Below, piece by piece: positions 13,115 to 15,287 of a stretch of DNA of 15,287 bases. Origin of the DNA: SOKP01 sp048887165 (GTDB taxonomy: Archaea; Asgardarchaeota; Lokiarchaeia; Sigyniarchaeales; SOKP01); NCBI GenBank assembly GCA_048887165.1, contig JBHLJZ010000092.1, positions 1-15,287 on the forward strand, in the 5' to 3' direction. Numbering within the stretch: the stretch's first letter is position 1; each line of letters starts with the position of its first letter. Position numbers and translations under genes: made by a program. The notes beneath the pieces are model-generated. The model had not been told where the DNA came from and made no database searches. It was given only the letters and a program-made list of their open reading frames with translations.

Positions 13115-14341
13115 ATGTATGTATTAAAAGGAAGAATTATTGATGGAACGGGAAAAGATCCTATAGAAAATGGTCTTGTTGTGGTTGAAGGTAATAAAAT
13201 TACAGAGGTCTGTAAACAAAATGAATTCACAATTCCTGATAAATCAGAAATCATAGAAATAAAGGACGGTACCATAATGCCGGGTTTTATTGAACAACAC
13301 GTGCATTTAGGTATAGGTTCAGTAAACCCACAAATAATGTTTGAGTATACGATACAAGAGAGGACCTGTCAAGCAATCTATGACCTTCAGAAACTAATCG
13401 AAGCGGGTTTTACGAGTGTCCGAGAACCTGGAGGCTTTGGGTATTTATTGAAAGAACCAATTGCTAAAGGACTAATAAATGGTACTAGAATTTGTTCTGC
13501 TGATGTTATCACTCAAACTGGAGGTCACTTTGATATGTATCAAAAATATCCTGTAGAATGGCTTAAACAACGTGCTAGTGGTGCGGGGCTAATTTTAGCA
13601 GATGGTAAAGAAGAAGTCCGAAAAGCTTCACGAATATCGCTCCGAAATGGATCTGAATTCCTCAAAATCTGTACAACTGGGGGAATTACATCACAAGGAG
13701 ATATAAATACAAATAGCCAATATAGTTTAGAAGAAATCAAAACCTTTGTTGAAGAAGCGGAAATGCATGATACTTATGTATCTAGTCATGCCCAAGGAAC
13801 CGCAGGGATTAAAAACGCCTTGTTGGGCGGAGTGAAAAGTATTGAACACGGAATATTTATGGATGATGAGTGTATTGAATTAATGATCGAAAAAGGAGCT
13901 TGGGTAGTCCCTACATTCACCATCTGTCAAGTTTACATGGATTTTATCAAATTAGTACCTAAATGGATAGTACCTAAGATTGAAGCATCTTATCCAGCCC
14001 ATTATGAATCCATAAAGAAATGCTACAAGGCAGGGATTAAAATTGGTTTGGGTGCTGACCTCTTGGGCGATCCAAGGGTATGTCCATATGGAATTAATGG
14101 AAGGGAATTCGAGAAATTAACCCAGATCGGGATGAGTCCGATGGAAGCTATTGTCGCAGGGACAAAAACGGGTGCAGAGATTATTATGCGCGAACATGAA
14201 TTGGGGACTCTCGAACCGGGCAAGTTGGCAGATATCACCATTTGTGAAGGTAATCCTTTGGAAAATATTAAAATTTTAGCAAAGGTCAAAAAAATCAAAT
14301 TTGTTATGATTGATGGAAAAATCAAAAAGCATATTGAATAA
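13115..14341 (+). CDS. Metal-dependent amidohydrolase (imidazolonepropionase/Xaa-Pro dipeptidase-like)
   Basis: A complete amidohydrolase-superfamily enzyme. The metal ligands are visible (numbered from the GTG at 13106): His65 and His67 in EQHVHLG, Lys187 in FLKICTTGG (the expected carboxylated bridging lysine), His228 in SSHAQG, His248 in SIEHG and Asp318 in GLGADLLG. The N-terminal strand (YVLKGRIIDGTG) and C-terminal ELGTLEPGKLADITICEGNPLENI give the typical two-part beta sandwich. The pattern fits the COG1228 group, which includes imidazolonepropionases and prolidases that cut Xaa-Pro or Xaa-basic dipeptides with a binuclear site. I prefer ATG at 13115; the GTG at 13106 overlaps the GAGTGA that could pair with 16S rRNA. 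It is divergent from the methyltransferase operon, with shared dyad sites. The substrate is not known; an amide or peptide of a methylated amine is an inference. Confidence 0.88.
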   Translation: MYVLKGRIIDGTGKDPIENGLVVVEGNKITEVCKQNEFTIPDKSEIIEIKDGTIMPGFIEQHVHLGIGSVNPQIMFEYTIQERTCQAIYDLQKLIEAGFTSVREPGGFGYLLKEPIAKGLINGTRICSADVITQTGGHFDMYQKYPVEWLKQRASGAGLILADGKEEVRKASRISLRNGSEFLKICTTGGITSQGDINTNSQYSLEEIKTFVEEAEMHDTYVSSHAQGTAGIKNALLGGVKSIEHGIFMDDECIELMIEKGAWVVPTFTICQVYMDFIKLVPKWIVPKIEASYPAHYESIKKCYKAGIKIGLGADLLGDPRVCPYGINGREFEKLTQIGMSPMEAIVAGTKTGAEIIMREHELGTLEPGKLADITICEGNPLENIKILAKVKKIKFVMIDGKIKKHIE

Positions 14342-14527
14342 CATTACTGAAGAAAAATCTTGGTTCTTTATGGATATTCTTTGATGAATTACCTTTTAAA
14401 CTTTAAAAACCAATTCTTTTTTTTTAATAATCATTTCTTTTTGAATATAAAAGTCATCATCATTACAGTATCAACTTTAATAATCAAAATAATTAGAAAA
14501 AAAATTGAAATAACTAATTTAATATCG

Positions 14528-14547
14528 CTTGGCTCTAATGAGACAAG
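14528..14547. other. Imperfect hairpin in the intergenic region
   Basis: CTTGGCTC (14528-14535) pairs with GAGACAAG (14540-14547) around a TAAT loop, with seven Watson-Crick pairs and one internal G-A opposition. It has more G+C than its surroundings. It may be a small RNA element or a 3'-end structure of the amidohydrolase transcript. Confidence 0.35.
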
Positions 14548-14607
14548 AGTAGAATATATAATATATATTAAATAAACATGCGTTTTGAAATTGCACTACT
14601 TTAAACA

Positions 14608-14615
14608 TTTAAAAA
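14608..14615 (+). promoter_or_regulatory. TATA box of the M20 hydrolase gene
   Basis: TTTAAAAA centred about 26 bases before ATG 14638, predicting a leaderless transcript separate from the amidohydrolase gene. Confidence 0.5.
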
Positions 14616-14637
14616 CAATAATTTTAATCTTTTAATT

Positions 14638-15287
14638 ATGAAAAATAAATATATATTTTGGATTGATACGAATAAAGAACGGTTAATAGAAATTAGTAAT
14701 GAGATCTGGAAATTTGCTGAAATTGGTTTAGAAGAGTACGAATCTTCGAAGTTATTAATAGAAACATTAAAAAGTGCTGGATTTAGAATTCAAGGCGGAG
14801 TAGCTGATATGCCAACTGCATTTGTCGCGAGTTATGGAGTTGGCAAACCGATAATAGCAATTTTAGGAGAATATGATGCGTTACCAGGGCTAAGTCAGAT
14901 CGCTGAGCCCGTGAAGAAACCATTAAAGGAGGGGGCTCCAGGACACGGATGTGGTCATAATTTATTAGGAGTGGGAGCTTTAAGTGCAGTTTTAGCCGTT
15001 AAGGAGGCAATTGATGCTGGTGATGCTAAGGGAACAATTAGATACTATGGATGTCCAGCAGAAGAAAAATTTAATAGCAAGGGCTACATGATCAAACCTG
15101 GAGGCTTATTCGATGATGTCGATATCGCACTTACTTGGCATCCAGCTTATTTAAATGCCGTGGTTACTCTAACTTCATTAAGTTTGAACCATGTAATCTT
15201 CAAATTTAACGGCAGAACAGCACATGCATCAGTAGATCCGTTTAATGGACGAAGTGCGCTTGATGCAGTTGAATTAATGAATGTTGG
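14638..15287 (+). CDS. M20 family metallo-amidohydrolase (AbgB-like), 3'-truncated by window end
   Basis: The frame from ATG 14638 runs open to the window edge (216 full codons). The product starts MKNKYIFWIDTNKERL and shows the M20 metal-site motifs: GEYDALPG (Asp80), GHGCGHN (residues 102-108, with Cys105 and His107), CPAEE (Glu142, Glu143) and TWHPA (His168). GRTAHASVDPFNGRSALDAVELMN contains the lid-domain His196. The Cys-containing GHGCGHN, with NLLGVGALSAVLAVKEA after it, points to the M20D/AbgB branch. Members hydrolyse amides such as p-aminobenzoyl-glutamate, N-acyl or N-carbamoyl amino acids, or dipeptides. It is encoded on the same strand as the preceding amidohydrolase but has its own TATA box. 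Together the two hydrolases suggest a route for breaking amide conjugates. About half the protein is missing, beyond the right edge. Confidence 0.88.
   Translation, partial: MKNKYIFWIDTNKERLIEISNEIWKFAEIGLEEYESSKLLIETLKSAGFRIQGGVADMPTAFVASYGVGKPIIAILGEYDALPGLSQIAEPVKKPLKEGAPGHGCGHNLLGVGALSAVLAVKEAIDAGDAKGTIRYYGCPAEEKFNSKGYMIKPGGLFDDVDIALTWHPAYLNAVVTLTSLSLNHVIFKFNGRTAHASVDPFNGRSALDAVELMNV

Larger units (their letters stand above)
14342..14637. other. Intergenic region between the two hydrolases
   Basis: A 296-base AT-rich stretch without a convincing gene. A 71-codon frame from TTG 14360 is low-complexity (Phe/Ile/Asn-rich) and looks spurious. It holds one notable hairpin (14528-14547) and the M20 gene promoter. 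Confidence 0.5.

Noticed and set aside
13045..13275. Minus-strand frame across the amidohydrolase promoter
   Set aside because: Overlaps the amidohydrolase N-terminus and the TATA/dyad region; composition looks like an antisense shadow.
14341..14400. Box C-like TGATGA near 14382 with a CTGA near 14347, possible C/D guide RNA
   Set aside because: The order and spacing are wrong (D-like before C-like), and no second box pair or terminal stem is visible.
14360..14575. 71-codon open frame from TTG
   Set aside because: Low-complexity Phe/Ile/Asn/Lys composition, non-ATG start, no ribosome-binding or TATA support, no recognisable pattern. It fits chance in AT-rich DNA.
1..15287. tRNA, rRNA, CRISPR arrays, insertion sequences, attachment sites
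   Set aside because: No cloverleaf, no regularly spaced identical repeats, no transposase or integrase frame and no terminal inverted repeats were seen on either strand.

Overview
This window looks like chromosome from an archaeon with low G+C. Many genes have an A/T-rich TATA-like box about 24-27 bases before the start codon, the layout of leaderless archaeal transcripts. The enzyme content fits archaea as well: an ADP-forming acyl-CoA synthetase alpha-type protein, a corrinoid methyltransferase set without an obvious methanogen context, and GbsR-like regulators beside an ABC-2 exporter. An Asgard (Lokiarchaeia-like) source is my best guess. It is an inference, because no marker gene or eukaryotic-signature protein is present. 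TAG is used as an ordinary stop, so nothing points to pyrrolysine coding.

Left part (1-5010): a glycerophosphodiester phosphodiesterase, probably cut at the window edge and followed by a hairpin/T-tract; an ADP-forming acyl-CoA synthetase alpha-like protein; on the other strand a two-helix membrane protein with a C-terminal left-handed beta-helix (acyltransferase-like) domain and a DHA3-type MFS transporter; then a small protein I do not recognise.

Middle part (5024-8691): a two-gene ABC-2 exporter (ATPase and permease, GTGA overlap) lies divergent to two tandem paralogous winged-helix regulators. The 138 bases between them carry two copies of a 20-base dyad exactly 63 bases apart, one abutting the regulators' TATA box and the other just downstream of the predicted exporter transcription start. 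This looks like a self-contained, autoregulated efflux module. An isoprenylcysteine carboxyl methyltransferase-family membrane enzyme follows.

Right part (8899-15287): a minus-strand set encodes a UroD-type methylcorrinoid methyltransferase with an HxC...C zinc site, a corrinoid protein, a non-pyrrolysine MttB-family methyltransferase and a cupin. Together they would move a methyl group from a methylated, probably quaternary, amine to an unknown acceptor. A metal-dependent amidohydrolase is transcribed divergently, followed by a truncated M20 (AbgB-like) amidohydrolase. The 423-base divergent region holds four copies of a TTGAA-N5-TTCAA-like dyad in two pairs. The inner copy of each pair sits six bases from a TATA-like box on each side, which ties the methyltransferase operon and the amidohydrolase into one predicted regulon. 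My main hypothesis is a pathway in which amide- or peptide-linked methylated amines are hydrolysed and the freed amine is then demethylated.
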